From the NCBI RefSeq assembly GCF_047238345.1, contig NZ_JBDFMQ010000001.1:1302001-1366000 (forward strand): a stretch of DNA of 64,000 nt, in the 5' to 3' direction. Made by a program: the position numbers and the translations under genes. This document shows positions 9,425-18,086 of this stretch, in pieces; the stretch's first letter is position 1, and every line of letters starts with the position of its first letter. The notes under the pieces were generated by a model. It was not told the origin of the DNA, searched no databases, and saw only the letters and a list, made by a program, of their open reading frames with translations. The stretch comes from Shouchella sp047238345 (lineage in GTDB: Bacteria; Bacillota; Bacilli; Bacillales; Bacillaceae_D).

Positions 9425-9439
9425 TCGCTTATTCCCCCT

Positions 9440-10006
9440 TTAAAAACGAACTTGTACAGGCTCTTTTTCCTCATCAGGGATATCAAGCATGTCATTTCTT
9501 GTAAAGGAGTGAACCGACGCGATGATATTCTGCGGAAAGGATTCAATCTTTGTGTTATAACGCATGACCATAGAATTGTATGCCTGTCTTGCGTAGGCAA
9601 TTTTGTTCTCCGTGCCACTTAGCTCTTCTTGTAGGTGCAAGAAATTTTCGTTTGCTTTTAGTTCAGGGTAAGACTCACTAAGTGCAAAAAGTTGACGTAA
9701 TAGACCGTTTAATTCTGCATCTTCTTCAATCCGTTCATTTCGACTAGCGTTAGGCTCTGCTATTTTGTTTCGTTTTTCAATAACTTGCGTAAGTGTTTCT
9801 TGTTCGTGTTTTGCATACCCTTTTACCGTTTCCACTAAGTTTGGAATTAAATCATAGCGGCGTTTTAACTGCACATCAATTTGGGCCCATGATTCTTCAA
9901 CCCAATTGCGGTGTTTCACAAGTGAATTGTAACTAACGATCCACACAAGTGCAATTACCGCTACGATGCCAATAAGTATAATTATCGTCACGCTCGTACC
10001 TCCCAT
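9440..10006 (-). CDS. lemA: LemA family membrane protein
   Basis: The 188-residue protein starts with one membrane helix (about residues 5-25). The conserved LemA core follows, VKHRNWVEESWAQIDVQLKR and RRYDLIPNLVETVKGYAKHE, and then a helical repeat region. LemA proteins have a short extracytoplasmic or periplasmic N terminus and a helical domain. Their function is not established, but they are often paired with HtpX, as here (15-base spacing, same strand). No terminator separates the two genes, so they are probably one operon transcribed from the 10.0-10.2 kb intergenic region. Confidence 0.93.
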   Translation of the reverse strand: MGGTSVTIIILIGIVAVIALVWIVSYNSLVKHRNWVEESWAQIDVQLKRRYDLIPNLVETVKGYAKHEQETLTQVIEKRNKIAEPNASRNERIEEDAELNGLLRQLFALSESYPELKANENFLHLQEELSGTENKIAYARQAYNSMVMRYNTKIESFPQNIIASVHSFTRNDMLDIPDEEKEPVQVRF

Positions 10007-10170
10007 TATCCGTTTCTTTCTTTACGTAAGTTTATACGAATAGGTTCCTTCACTTCTAAAAAAATACTATCACAAAATAAAGGAAACAAAAAGAAAAGGC
10101 ATGAGTCAATCATTTTGCCATAGAGTAAAGAGAAATGATTTGACTTCCATATAAGAGTGCGTTAGGATTT

Positions 10171-10184
10171 TGATAGCGCTTACA
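10171..10184 (+). promoter_or_regulatory. Candidate CcpA binding site (cre) before the acyl-CoA catabolic operon
   Basis: TGATAGCGCTTACA differs at one position from the cre consensus TGWAANCGNTNWCA. It lies 71 bases upstream of the acyl-CoA dehydrogenase start. This is the expected place for carbon catabolite repression of a degradation operon. Confidence 0.6.
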
Positions 10185-10254
10185 TCAAGAGGCATCTGAT
10201 TGGCAAGATTCTGAACGACCGCTCAATATTAAGAACGTAGAGGAGAACACACAC

Positions 10255-11397
10255 ATGACATTAACGAAAGATCAACTTATGATTCGTGACATGGTAAGAC
10301 AATTTGCTCGAAAAGAAATTGCTCCATTAGCTATTCAGCTTGATAAAGAATCGCGTTTTGCAAATGATATTTTCAAAAAGTTAGGTGAATTAGGTGTTTT
10401 AGGTATTCCTTTCCCGGAAGAGTATGGCGGTTCAGGTGGTGATACTGTTTCGTATGCACTAGCAGTTGAAGAAATTGGGTACGCGTGCGGAGGAACAGGA
10501 TTAAGCTACGCTGCAGCTGTTTCTCTCGGTGCAAGCCCAATTTATTATTATGGAACAGAAGAGCAAAAGAAGACGCATCTTACACCTCTAGCATCTGGAC
10601 AATCGCTAGGAGCGTTTGGTTTAACAGAGCCTAATGCAGGTTCAGATGCAGGCGGCACACAAACGAAAGCTCGCTTAGAAGGTGACGAATACATCATCAA
10701 TGGAGAAAAGTGCTGGATAACAAATGCAGAATATTCGCGAACGGTGATTGTCACAGCCGTAGTCGGTCAAAAGGAAAATGGGAAAAAGATTATTTCCGCG
10801 TTTATTGTGCCAACAGATTCACCAGGATTTAAAATTTCTTCTAATTACGACAAGATGGGTGTGCGCGCTTCGAATACGTGCGAGCTTGTTTTAGAGGATG
10901 TTCGAGTGCCAAAAGAGAACTTATTAGGAGACCCGGAAAAGGGTTTTAGTCAGTTTCTTTATACACTTGATGGGGGACGAATCTCGATAGCTGCTCTCGC
11001 TGTAGGCATTGCACAAGCGGCATTTGATCGCGCGTTAGCCTATTCTAAGGAACGAAAACAGTTTGGGAAGTCAATTAGTTCGTTTCAAGCGATTCAATTT
11101 AAGCTCGCTGATATGGCGATGGAAATTGAACTTGCAAGGAATATGGTGCATACAGCGGCACAGCTAAAAGATAGTGGCAAACCGTTTGGAAAAGAAGCGG
11201 CTTATGCAAAACTTTTTGCTTCAGAAATGGCTACACGCACGTGTAACGAAGCGATACAAATTCATGGCGGTTATGGTTATATGCGCGAATATGAGGTCGA
11301 GCGGATGTTGCGAGATGCCAAGTTACTTGAAATTGGAGAAGGTACGTCTGAAATCCAACGTCTCGTTATTGCTAGACACTTAGGCTTAGGCAAATAA
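10255..11397 (+). CDS. Acyl-CoA dehydrogenase (isovaleryl-CoA dehydrogenase type)
   Basis: The 380-residue FAD enzyme has the standard family signatures: GAFGLTEPNAGSDAGG, WITNAEYS, a C-terminal QIHGGYGYMREYEVERMLRD, and the catalytic-region Glu in IGEGTSEIQR (about residue 362). It oxidises short or branched acyl-CoA to the enoyl-CoA. It heads a five-gene operon with biotin carboxylase, biotin carrier, enoyl-CoA hydratase and carboxyltransferase. This resembles the B. subtilis yng cluster for leucine degradation. By that context the substrate is probably isovaleryl-CoA. The start ATG follows AGAGGAGA. Confidence 0.9.
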   Translation: MTLTKDQLMIRDMVRQFARKEIAPLAIQLDKESRFANDIFKKLGELGVLGIPFPEEYGGSGGDTVSYALAVEEIGYACGGTGLSYAAAVSLGASPIYYYGTEEQKKTHLTPLASGQSLGAFGLTEPNAGSDAGGTQTKARLEGDEYIINGEKCWITNAEYSRTVIVTAVVGQKENGKKIISAFIVPTDSPGFKISSNYDKMGVRASNTCELVLEDVRVPKENLLGDPEKGFSQFLYTLDGGRISIAALAVGIAQAAFDRALAYSKERKQFGKSISSFQAIQFKLADMAMEIELARNMVHTAAQLKDSGKPFGKEAAYAKLFASEMATRTCNEAIQIHGGYGYMREYEVERMLRDAKLLEIGEGTSEIQRLVIARHLGLGK

Positions 11398-11413
11398 AGG
11401 AGGGGAGAGCGGT

Positions 11414-12781
11414 TTGATTACATCTATTTTAATCGCTAACCGAGGTGAAATCGCATCTCGTATTATCCGAACGTGTAAAAAGATGGGCATTCGCACAGTT
11501 GCAATTTATTCTGAAGCGGACGAACAAGCACAGCATACAAAGCTGGCAGACGAAGCCTATTACGTAGGTAAATCAAACGTTCAGGAAAGCTATTTAAATC
11601 AAAACCGTATTTTAACCATTGCGACAGAAGCAAAGGTGGATGCGATTCACCCTGGATATGGATTATTATCCGAGCAAGCTTCCTTCGCGACGAATTGTCG
11701 AGATCATGGATTTATTTTTATCGGACCTGACGCTAAAGCGATTTCTTTAATGGGTGATAAATTACAAGCACGAAAAACAATGATTGCAGCTGGGGTTCCT
11801 GTTATTCCAGGTACAGATGCAGTAGAAACCATCGAAGATACACTTAAAGAGGCAAATCAAATCGGTTATCCTGTTATGTTAAAGGCGGCATCCGGAGGTG
11901 GAGGAATCGGCATAACGATCTGCCGAAATGATCAAGATTGTGAAAAAGCTTTTGAAAAAAATAAGAAGCAGGCTTCAATGTTTTTTGGAGACGGTTCACT
12001 CTATGTGGAGAAGTATATTGCCAACCCAAGGCATATTGAGCTGCAATTGCTCTCGGACGAAGCGGGAAATATTCTTGTTTTTGGAGAAAGAGAATGCTCC
12101 ATACAGCGGCGTCATCAAAAAATTATTGAAGAAGCGCCATCACCATTTTTAACTGAAACTCTTCGAAAAGCGATGATCGAAATGGCGATTCAAGCTGGAA
12201 AAGCCATTCATTATAAAAATGCAGGTACGATTGAGTGCTTAGTTGATGAAGACGGAATGTTCTATTTTTTAGAAATGAATACGCGACTTCAAGTAGAGCA
12301 CCCCGTAACGGAAGAAATTTTTAACATTGATCTCGTTGAGTGGCAAATTCGCATTGCATCTGGAGAAACATTGCCGTGGAAACAAGAAGATATCCATTTT
12401 TCAGGTCATGCAATCGAAGCGAGAATTTATGCGGAAGACCCTATCCGCTTCTTTCCGTCACCTGGAACAATTCAAGAATTGTCATTACCGAATGCAGCGC
12501 ATATTCGTCATGAGTGCCCAATTGAAGCTGGCAGTGTCGTGAGTCATTTTTATGATCCAATGATTGCGAAATTGATTGTAGTTGGCCGTGATCGAGAAGA
12601 AGCCATTCGTCGTTTAGACGAGGCAATCAATACGTATACGCTCACAGGAATTAAAACGAATATCCCGACCATTAAAGCGATCGTAAGTCACAACGTTTTT
12701 CAAGCTGGAGAAGCAACTACTGCTTTTATGGAACAGCATCAAGGCGAGTTAACAAAACGAATTCAGGAGGTTCTATCATGA
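11414..12781 (+). CDS. Biotin carboxylase subunit of an acyl-CoA carboxylase
   Basis: The 455-residue ATP-grasp enzyme has IANRGEIASRIIRTCKKMGI at the N terminus, the glycine-rich ATP loop KAASGGGGIGI, ERECSIQRRHQK, and the catalytic segment EMNTRLQVEHPVTE. It carboxylates biotin on the small carrier protein encoded next. The start is TTG at 11414 behind an excellent AAAGGAGGGGAG site. It overlaps the carrier gene by four bases (ATGA), which indicates translational coupling. It is separate from the fatty-acid accBC pair by context, and closest in role to YngH of B. subtilis. Confidence 0.9.
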   Translation: MITSILIANRGEIASRIIRTCKKMGIRTVAIYSEADEQAQHTKLADEAYYVGKSNVQESYLNQNRILTIATEAKVDAIHPGYGLLSEQASFATNCRDHGFIFIGPDAKAISLMGDKLQARKTMIAAGVPVIPGTDAVETIEDTLKEANQIGYPVMLKAASGGGGIGITICRNDQDCEKAFEKNKKQASMFFGDGSLYVEKYIANPRHIELQLLSDEAGNILVFGERECSIQRRHQKIIEEAPSPFLTETLRKAMIEMAIQAGKAIHYKNAGTIECLVDEDGMFYFLEMNTRLQVEHPVTEEIFNIDLVEWQIRIASGETLPWKQEDIHFSGHAIEARIYAEDPIRFFPSPGTIQELSLPNAAHIRHECPIEAGSVVSHFYDPMIAKLIVVGRDREEAIRRLDEAINTYTLTGIKTNIPTIKAIVSHNVFQAGEATTAFMEQHQGELTKRIQEVLS

Positions 12782-12990
12782 GTTTTATTCAAGCATCAAT
12801 GGCAGGAAATGTATGGAAAATCGTAGTATCAGTAGGCGATACGATTGAAAAAGGGCAAGAGGTAGCGATCTTAGAATCAATGAAGATGGAGATTCCAATT
12901 GAAGCTGAAGTGGCAGGAACAGTAAAAGCGATTGTAAAACCCGAAGGAGAATTTGTAAATGAAGGAGATCATTTAATTGAACTTGACTAG
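12778..12990 (+). CDS. Stand-alone biotin carboxyl carrier (biotin/lipoyl attachment) protein
   Basis: The 70-residue protein is a single biotinyl domain. The biotin-accepting lysine is K36 in ESMKMEIP, and the usual ASMAGNVWKIVVSVGD start is present. It would shuttle carboxybiotin between the biotin carboxylase upstream and the carboxyltransferase downstream. It overlaps the upstream gene by 4 bases and the downstream gene by 14 bases. It corresponds in size and place to YngHB of B. subtilis. Confidence 0.9.
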   Translation: MSFIQASMAGNVWKIVVSVGDTIEKGQEVAILESMKMEIPIEAEVAGTVKAIVKPEGEFVNEGDHLIELD

Positions 12991-13762
12991 TGAACTGATT
13001 TCAAAAGAAGGTACACAAGTTGTAACGTTAACACTCAATCGACCGAAAGCTGCGAATGCGTTATCGACACAATTGTTAAAAGAACTTAGAGCTCATATGG
13101 AGACACTTCAAAATGACAATGATGCACGAGTCATTATTTTGACTTCTGCTGGTGAAAAAGCTTTTTGTGCAGGGGCAGATTTAAAAGAGCGAATTACGAT
13201 GAATGAAGAAGAGGTACAGGAAGCGGTTCGGTTAATAGGTGAGACGATCCATGAAGTATCTAAGCTTCCTCAACCTGTTATTTGCGCAGCAAACGGATTA
13301 GCACTGGGTGGAGGGCTTGAACTTGCTTTAGCAAGTGACTTGCGAGTCTTTTCTGAAGACGCCCTCTATGGATTAACGGAAACATCACTTGCTATTATTC
13401 CTGGCGCAGGAGGCACACAGCGATTACCCAGCATTGTCGGCGTAGGAAAAGCGAAAGAATTAATTTACACAGCGCAACGGATTACTGGAAAAGAAGCGCT
13501 AGACATTGGCTTATGTGAATATGCGGTTCCGTTTGAAGATGTGTTGAATAAGGCAAATGATCTTGCAGCTCAAATTGCCAAGAATGGACCAGTCGCGATT
13601 AAGGCTGCCAAGCAGGCAATTGATGCAGGTGCACACCTTTCGATTGAAGAAGGATTAAAAATTGAGAATGGCGCCTATCAGCAAACGATACAGACGGACG
13701 ATCGAATGGAAGGTTTGAAGGCTTTTAAAGAAAAAAGAAAGCCCGACTACCAAGGGCACTAG
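12977..13762 (+). CDS. Enoyl-CoA hydratase / methylglutaconyl-CoA hydratase family
   Basis: The 261-residue crotonase-fold protein has oxyanion-hole and catalytic segments AFCAGADLKER, ANGLALGGGLELALASD, and SLAIIPGAGGTQRLP with the two acidic positions of active hydratases. In a leucine-degradation operon it would hydrate 3-methylglutaconyl-CoA to HMG-CoA. The start is TTG at 12977 after GAAGGAGAT, overlapping the carrier gene. No HMG-CoA lyase gene follows, so the last step would have to be encoded elsewhere. Confidence 0.87.
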   Translation: MNLTSELISKEGTQVVTLTLNRPKAANALSTQLLKELRAHMETLQNDNDARVIILTSAGEKAFCAGADLKERITMNEEEVQEAVRLIGETIHEVSKLPQPVICAANGLALGGGLELALASDLRVFSEDALYGLTETSLAIIPGAGGTQRLPSIVGVGKAKELIYTAQRITGKEALDIGLCEYAVPFEDVLNKANDLAAQIAKNGPVAIKAAKQAIDAGAHLSIEEGLKIENGAYQQTIQTDDRMEGLKAFKEKRKPDYQGH

Positions 13763-13772
13763 AGGTGAAACG

Positions 13773-15302
13773 ATGACGATTGAACAGCGGTATAAGGAAA
13801 AAGTCGACACAATTTATCAAGGTGGACAAGAGAAATACCATGACCAGAATGAAGCAAAAGGAAAACGATTCGTACGACAGCGTTTATCTTTATTACTTGA
13901 TGATGGGCTTGAAACCGAAGATGGGTTATTTGCCAATTCAGAGGCGGAAGGTTTACCGGCAGATGGTGTCGTTTGCGGAACAGGCAAGATAAATGGAAAA
14001 ACAGTTTGTGTCATGGCGAACGATTCAACAGTAAAGGCTGGTTCTTGGGGAGCACGAACTGTAGAAAAGATTATTCGTATCCAAGAAACTGCGGAGAAAT
14101 TAGCCGTTCCAATGCTGTATTTAGTTGACTCAGCAGGGGCTCGTATAACGGATCAAGTTGAGATGTTTCCAGGTCGAAGAGGCGCAGGAAGGATTTTTCA
14201 TAACCAAGTTAAGTTGTCAGGGAAAATTCCTCAAGTGTGTATTTTATTCGGTCCTTCAGCAGCTGGTGGTGCGTATATCCCTGCATTTTGCGATCTTGTT
14301 ATCATGGTGGAAGGAAACGCTTCTATGTATCTGGGCTCTCCGCGCATGGCTCAAATGGTTATCGGTGAAAATGTGAGCCTAGAAGAAATGGGTGGAGCTT
14401 CCATGCACTGTAGTGTTTCGGGTTGTGGTGATATTCTTGCAAAAGATGAGCTTGAAGCGATCGACCACGCAAGAGAGTACATTTCATACGTTCCACAGAG
14501 TTATAAAGAACAAGTATCGATGGCTGAGCCGGTATTGCCAAAAGATTTACCGAAAACCATTGAAGATATTATTCCTGAAAATCAAAATACACCGTTTAAT
14601 ATGTATGACTTGTTGGATCGACTCATCGACGACAATAGTTTTTTTGAAATAAAAAAATTGTTTGCGCCAGAATTGATTACAGGTTTTGCACGATTAAATG
14701 GAAGAACAATTGGTATTATTGCCAATCAACCTAAGGCAAAAGGTGGCGTCTTATTCCATGACTCGGCTGATAAAGCTGCTCGATTTATCACCTTATGTGA
14801 TGCCTATCATATTCCGCTATTATTCCTCGCAGATATTCCCGGCTTTATGATTGGGACAAAAGTGGAACGTGCTGGAATTATTCGCCATGGCGCAAAAATG
14901 ATCTCGGCGATGGCGCAAGCAACCGTACCAAAAATTTCTGTCATCGTGCGTAAAGCGTATGGTGCTGGTCTTTATGCAATGGCAGGCCCTGCATTTGATC
15001 CCGATTGTTGTTTAGCGCTACCACAAGCGCAGATTGCAGTGATGGGCCCAGAAGCTGCGGTAAATGCGGTCTATGCAAATAAGATTGCTGAACTAGAGCC
15101 AGGGGAACGCAATGCGTTTATTGCTGAAAAAAGAGATGAATATAAACAGAACATTGATGTGTATCGCTTGGCATCTGAACTCGTAATAGATGGGGTTGTG
15201 AACGGAAATGACTTGCGTGATGAATTAACAAAACGATTTGCGCTTTATGCAACAAAGGATGTCGTCTTTACGGATCGAAAACACCCAGTTTATCCAGTTT
15301 AG
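13773..15302 (+). CDS. Acyl-CoA carboxylase, carboxyltransferase subunit (methylcrotonyl-CoA carboxylase beta type)
   Basis: The 509-residue protein carries the two crotonase-like halves of biotin-dependent carboxyltransferases. Visible segments include YLVDSAGARI, FGPSAAGGAYIPAFCD, FLADIPGFMIG, AYGAGLYAMAG and MGPEAAVNAVYANKI. It transfers CO2 from carboxybiotin to an acyl-CoA. With the neighbouring genes the likely substrate is 3-methylcrotonyl-CoA. Propionyl-CoA cannot be excluded from sequence alone. The gene ends the operon; a hairpin follows at 15329-15374. Confidence 0.88.
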   Translation: MTIEQRYKEKVDTIYQGGQEKYHDQNEAKGKRFVRQRLSLLLDDGLETEDGLFANSEAEGLPADGVVCGTGKINGKTVCVMANDSTVKAGSWGARTVEKIIRIQETAEKLAVPMLYLVDSAGARITDQVEMFPGRRGAGRIFHNQVKLSGKIPQVCILFGPSAAGGAYIPAFCDLVIMVEGNASMYLGSPRMAQMVIGENVSLEEMGGASMHCSVSGCGDILAKDELEAIDHAREYISYVPQSYKEQVSMAEPVLPKDLPKTIEDIIPENQNTPFNMYDLLDRLIDDNSFFEIKKLFAPELITGFARLNGRTIGIIANQPKAKGGVLFHDSADKAARFITLCDAYHIPLLFLADIPGFMIGTKVERAGIIRHGAKMISAMAQATVPKISVIVRKAYGAGLYAMAGPAFDPDCCLALPQAQIAVMGPEAAVNAVYANKIAELEPGERNAFIAEKRDEYKQNIDVYRLASELVIDGVVNGNDLRDELTKRFALYATKDVVFTDRKHPVYPV

Positions 15303-15328
15303 TATGTGTGAGAAGAGGAATTGACAGG

Positions 15329-15380
15329 AAAGAGCCTACCGGAGTGGAGAGTATCCAATTTGGGAAGGCTCTTTGTCGTT
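15329..15380 (+). terminator. Probable terminator of the acyl-CoA catabolic operon
   Basis: AAAGAGCCT pairs with AGGCTCTTT across a 28-base loop. The T tract is interrupted (TTTGTCGTTT), so termination may be partial. Confidence 0.5.
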
Positions 15381-15431
15381 TAAAGGAGAGGATTGGATAA
15401 CTTTTCCTGAAAAAATTTTTTATAAAAGCAT

Positions 15432-15461
15432 ACATAGAAAAAGAGACAAGGAGACATTCTA
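15432..15461 (+). promoter_or_regulatory. Candidate SigG promoter of the SASP gene
   Basis: ACATA and CATTCTA are separated by 18 bases. They resemble the forespore SigG pattern (GYATR, 16-18 bp, CATnhTA). They lie 27 bases upstream of the SASP start codon, whose site is GGGAGGTGA. Confidence 0.45.
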
Positions 15462-15487
15462 TAGTTACACAGGGAGGTGAAACAATA

Positions 15488-15694
15488 ATGGCAGATAACA
15501 GAAGTTCAAACAACCTAGTTGTACCTGGTGTACAACAAGCACTTGATCAAATGAAGTACGAGATTGCTTCAGAATTTGGTGTTAACCTTGGTCCTGATAC
15601 AACGGCACGTGCAAACGGTTCAGTTGGTGGGGAAATCACTAAACGTTTAGTTCAAATGGCTGAACAACAAATGAGTGGCGGTTACCAAAAATAA
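15488..15694 (+). CDS. Alpha/beta-type small acid-soluble spore protein (SASP)
   Basis: The 68-residue protein has both conserved SASP blocks: NLVVPGVQQALDQMKYEIASEFGV, containing the germination-protease site after the Glu in YEIASEFGV, and the second block around GGEITKRLVQMAEQQM. These proteins coat forespore DNA and protect it from UV and heat damage. On germination they are degraded as an amino-acid source. The gene stands alone, with its own candidate SigG promoter and a strong terminator. It could be any of the sspA/B/C/D paralogs, so no symbol is given. Confidence 0.97.
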   Translation: MADNRSSNNLVVPGVQQALDQMKYEIASEFGVNLGPDTTARANGSVGGEITKRLVQMAEQQMSGGYQK

Positions 15695-15713
15695 TTAAAT
15701 AAAATGGAATTAG

Positions 15714-15742
15714 AAAAAGAGACGAGTGACTCGTCTCTTTTT
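15714..15742. terminator. Bidirectional terminator between the SASP gene and msmX
   Basis: A GAGACGAG/CTCGTCTC stem is extended by A5/T5 on its flanks. It serves the converging SASP and msmX genes. Confidence 0.9.
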
Positions 15743-15744
15743 TA

Positions 15745-16842
15745 TTAGCGAATGCGCTGTTCATTTTCAGGGTTGAAGAAGTGAGCTTTGTTCATGTTTA
15801 ACGCGAGCTCAATCGTATCTCCGCTTTGTGCAGTTGTACGAGAGTCGACGCGGGCAACAAATTCTTGGCCTTCAATAGAAGAGTAGAGGACCGTTTCTGC
15901 ACCTGTTAATTCTGCTACATCAATCAATGCATCAATTTTAGACCCTTCAGATGAAGAAATAAAGACAGGCTCATCATGGATATCTTCAGGACGAATGCCT
16001 AAAATAAGTTCTTTATCGGCAAAGCCTTGTTCACGCAGAATGGAAAGTTTTCCTTCTGGCACTTGAATGCGCTGGTTATTAATAACGAATTCATTGCCAT
16101 CTAACTTACCAGATAAGAAGTTCATTGATGGAGAACCAATAAAGCCACCAACAAAAATATTCTCTGGGTTATCGTAAACATCTTTCGGTGTGCCAATTTG
16201 TTGAATTAAACCATCTTTCATAATGACAATTCTTGTTGCCATTGTCATAGCTTCTGTTTGATCATGTGTAACATAAATCGTTGTCGTTTGTAGACGTTTA
16301 TGAAGTTTTGTTATTTCTGCACGCATTTGTACACGAAGCTTAGCATCTAAGTTTGAGAGAGGTTCATCCATCAAGAAAACTTGAGGGTCACGAACAATCG
16401 CACGACCGAGTGCAACACGCTGACGCTGACCACCTGACATCGCTTTCGGTTTACGGTCAAGCATTTCTTCTAATCCTAAAATCTTTGCAGCATTATCCAC
16501 ACGTTTTTTAATTTCTTCCTTCTTAAACTTTCTTAGTTTTAGGCCAAACGCCATATTGTCATAAACGTTCATATGCGGATAAAGAGCATAGTTTTGGAAA
16601 ACCATGGCAATGTCTCGATCTTTAGGCGCAACGTCGTTCATCCGCTTGTCACCGATAACTAAGTCACCTTTAGAAATCTCTTCCAGACCTGCGATCATTC
16701 GTAGTGTTGTTGATTTTCCACAACCAGAAGGTCCAACAAATACGATAAACTCTTTATCCTGAATATCAAGATTAAAATCGGAAACCGCTGTAACATCCCC
16801 ATCATATACTTTGTAGACATTGTTTAATTGAATAGAAGCCAT
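15745..16842 (-). CDS. msmX: Shared sugar ABC importer ATPase MsmX
   Basis: The 365-residue protein is identical in length to B. subtilis MsmX. The ATPase motifs are GPSGCGKST (Walker A), MSGGQRQRVALGRA (signature) and VFLMDEPLSNLDAKLR (Walker B). A C-terminal regulatory OB-fold domain of the MalK/UgpC type follows (from about residue 240). MsmX energises several different oligosaccharide importers, so lack of a permease neighbour is normal. It is followed on its strand by the bidirectional SASP terminator and preceded by a PucR-type regulator gene. Confidence 0.93.
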   Translation of the reverse strand: MASIQLNNVYKVYDGDVTAVSDFNLDIQDKEFIVFVGPSGCGKSTTLRMIAGLEEISKGDLVIGDKRMNDVAPKDRDIAMVFQNYALYPHMNVYDNMAFGLKLRKFKKEEIKKRVDNAAKILGLEEMLDRKPKAMSGGQRQRVALGRAIVRDPQVFLMDEPLSNLDAKLRVQMRAEITKLHKRLQTTTIYVTHDQTEAMTMATRIVIMKDGLIQQIGTPKDVYDNPENIFVGGFIGSPSMNFLSGKLDGNEFVINNQRIQVPEGKLSILREQGFADKELILGIRPEDIHDEPVFISSSEGSKIDALIDVAELTGAETVLYSSIEGQEFVARVDSRTTAQSGDTIELALNMNKAHFFNPENEQRIR

Positions 16843-16905
16843 TTTTCTTCCCCCTCGTGATCTTTAACTGCCTTTATTGTAACCCCTTACATAAAAAGAA
16901 AGCTA

Positions 16906-16954
16906 TGTACAGATTGCACAAAGATTAAACGTGAGTCTTTGTGCAACCTGTACA
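16906..16954 (-). terminator. Long inverted repeat after the PucR-type gene, probable terminator
   Basis: Two 19-base arms (TGTACAGATTGCACAAAGA and its complement, one mismatch) surround an 11-base loop. The repeat abuts the regulator's stop codon. On the minus strand the stem is followed by TAGCTTTCTTTTT, so it probably terminates the regulator mRNA. It also lies about 65 bases upstream of msmX and could serve as an operator. Confidence 0.65.
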
Positions 16955-17818
16955 TTAATGTGGTTGTTTCAATAGAAGAAAGGTTAGTGTAGCGTGTGTA
17001 AATAGTCTTAAGTCTAAACCTGTTTGTGCGCTAAATTTATCTAGTCGATATTGAAGGCTATTGCGATGAAGGTGGAGTGCCTTTGCGGTTTTTGATGTAT
17101 TAAGATTCTCTTTAAGAAAAGTTGTCACCGTATAAATTAATTCGCTATCTTGCAGTAGCTCATTTGAGAAAAAGTGAGAACGCAGTTGCTGAAAGCGATC
17201 AGGATCAATATGATTCTTAATCTCAATTAGACTTGAGGTAGCGACATCAAATGTATGTGGCCCTTTTTTAAGTTCAATTCGCTTCGTAAACAAATCTCTT
17301 TCAAACGATAGAGAAGAGCGCATATGGTTCTCTCTCAACGGGACACCTAAAAACGTACGAATGGTTGTATAAAAATCAGATTCAATTAGTTCAATAATCG
17401 CGTCTAAATCATAATCGGCGTAATCAGAATAAAATAACAGAACCCCGGTTCGTTCACTTTCCCATAGCAAAAGAGTCTGAGATGGAAAAAAAGAAAGAAC
17501 GGCTTCTCTAAATGCTTCAATTTCTATGATCGGTTGTTCTACATAAAAGTGAAGCCCGGTAAGGGAGCGATCCAATTGGGGCTGTGGCCCATCTCGATAA
17601 ATGTAGGTATACCATTCTTGTTCATGTTTTGTTAGTGGTTTTGGGATATCATCCGACTCCGATAGCAACAGAGACAATAATGTTTTTTCCCGTTCAGTTA
17701 ATTTAAGACGATGCATATAAATCATTTCTTGTTGGGATTGAAAGGCTAAACGGTACGCTAACTCATCTGTTGGTTGCCATAAAGCATGAGAAAAAGTTTC
17801 TTTTATAATTGCATTCAT
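16955..17818 (-). CDS. PucR/CdaR-type transcriptional regulator
   Basis: The 287-residue protein ends in a PucR-type helix-turn-helix (LNTSKTAKALHLHRNSLQYR, about residues 235-255). The N-terminal half has no recognisable enzyme motif. An adjacent regulator of this kind next to msmX is also my recollection for B. subtilis (yxkF), which would make it conserved synteny. The ATG at 17816-17818 (complement) follows AAAGG at ten bases. An upstream in-frame start at 17878 lacks a site. Target genes are unknown; msmX is a natural candidate. Confidence 0.75.
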   Translation of the reverse strand: MNAIIKETFSHALWQPTDELAYRLAFQSQQEMIYMHRLKLTEREKTLLSLLLSESDDIPKPLTKHEQEWYTYIYRDGPQPQLDRSLTGLHFYVEQPIIEIEAFREAVLSFFPSQTLLLWESERTGVLLFYSDYADYDLDAIIELIESDFYTTIRTFLGVPLRENHMRSSLSFERDLFTKRIELKKGPHTFDVATSSLIEIKNHIDPDRFQQLRSHFFSNELLQDSELIYTVTTFLKENLNTSKTAKALHLHRNSLQYRLDKFSAQTGLDLRLFTHATLTFLLLKQPH

Positions 17819-17861
17819 GAAAGAACAAACCTTTCTATATGTAGAACTTGTTTGTAGTATA

Positions 17862-17892
17862 ACAAAAAAGAAGCTCAAAATTGAGCTTCTTT
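17862..17892 (-). terminator. Terminator of the small gene at 17.9-18.0 kb
   Basis: AAAGAAGCTCAA pairs with TTGAGCTTCTTT around a minimal AATT centre. The minus-strand product ends in TTTTTTG. It separates the small gene from the PucR-type gene. Confidence 0.75.
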
Positions 17893-17893
17893 C

Positions 17894-18043
17894 TCATTGT
17901 TTTTCTTTTGAAAGGGGAATGTCTTCTTCGATTTTTCCACCAGAATCCGGGTCAACGCGACCTCCATTTAATCCTTCATTCACATAGCGGTCAATATCGA
18001 GTTCATATTCCTTGCGGCTGTCAATGTCTTTACGTTCATCCAT
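17894..18043 (-). CDS. Small acidic hypothetical protein (49 residues)
   Basis: An ATG at 18041-18043 (complement) follows a near-perfect AGGAGGGAT site. It opens a 49-codon frame encoding a highly charged soluble peptide (begins MDERKDIDSRKEYELDIDRY, ends in PLSKEKQ). It is flanked by its own terminator. The strong ribosome-binding site and clean boundaries support a real gene. I do not recognise the family. The middle contains GLNGGRVDPDSGG. Confidence 0.65.
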   Translation of the reverse strand: MDERKDIDSRKEYELDIDRYVNEGLNGGRVDPDSGGKIEEDIPLSKEKQ

Positions 18044-18086
18044 TTGCCATCCCTCCTACTGTTTAGAATGGCAAATTGCTCATCTT

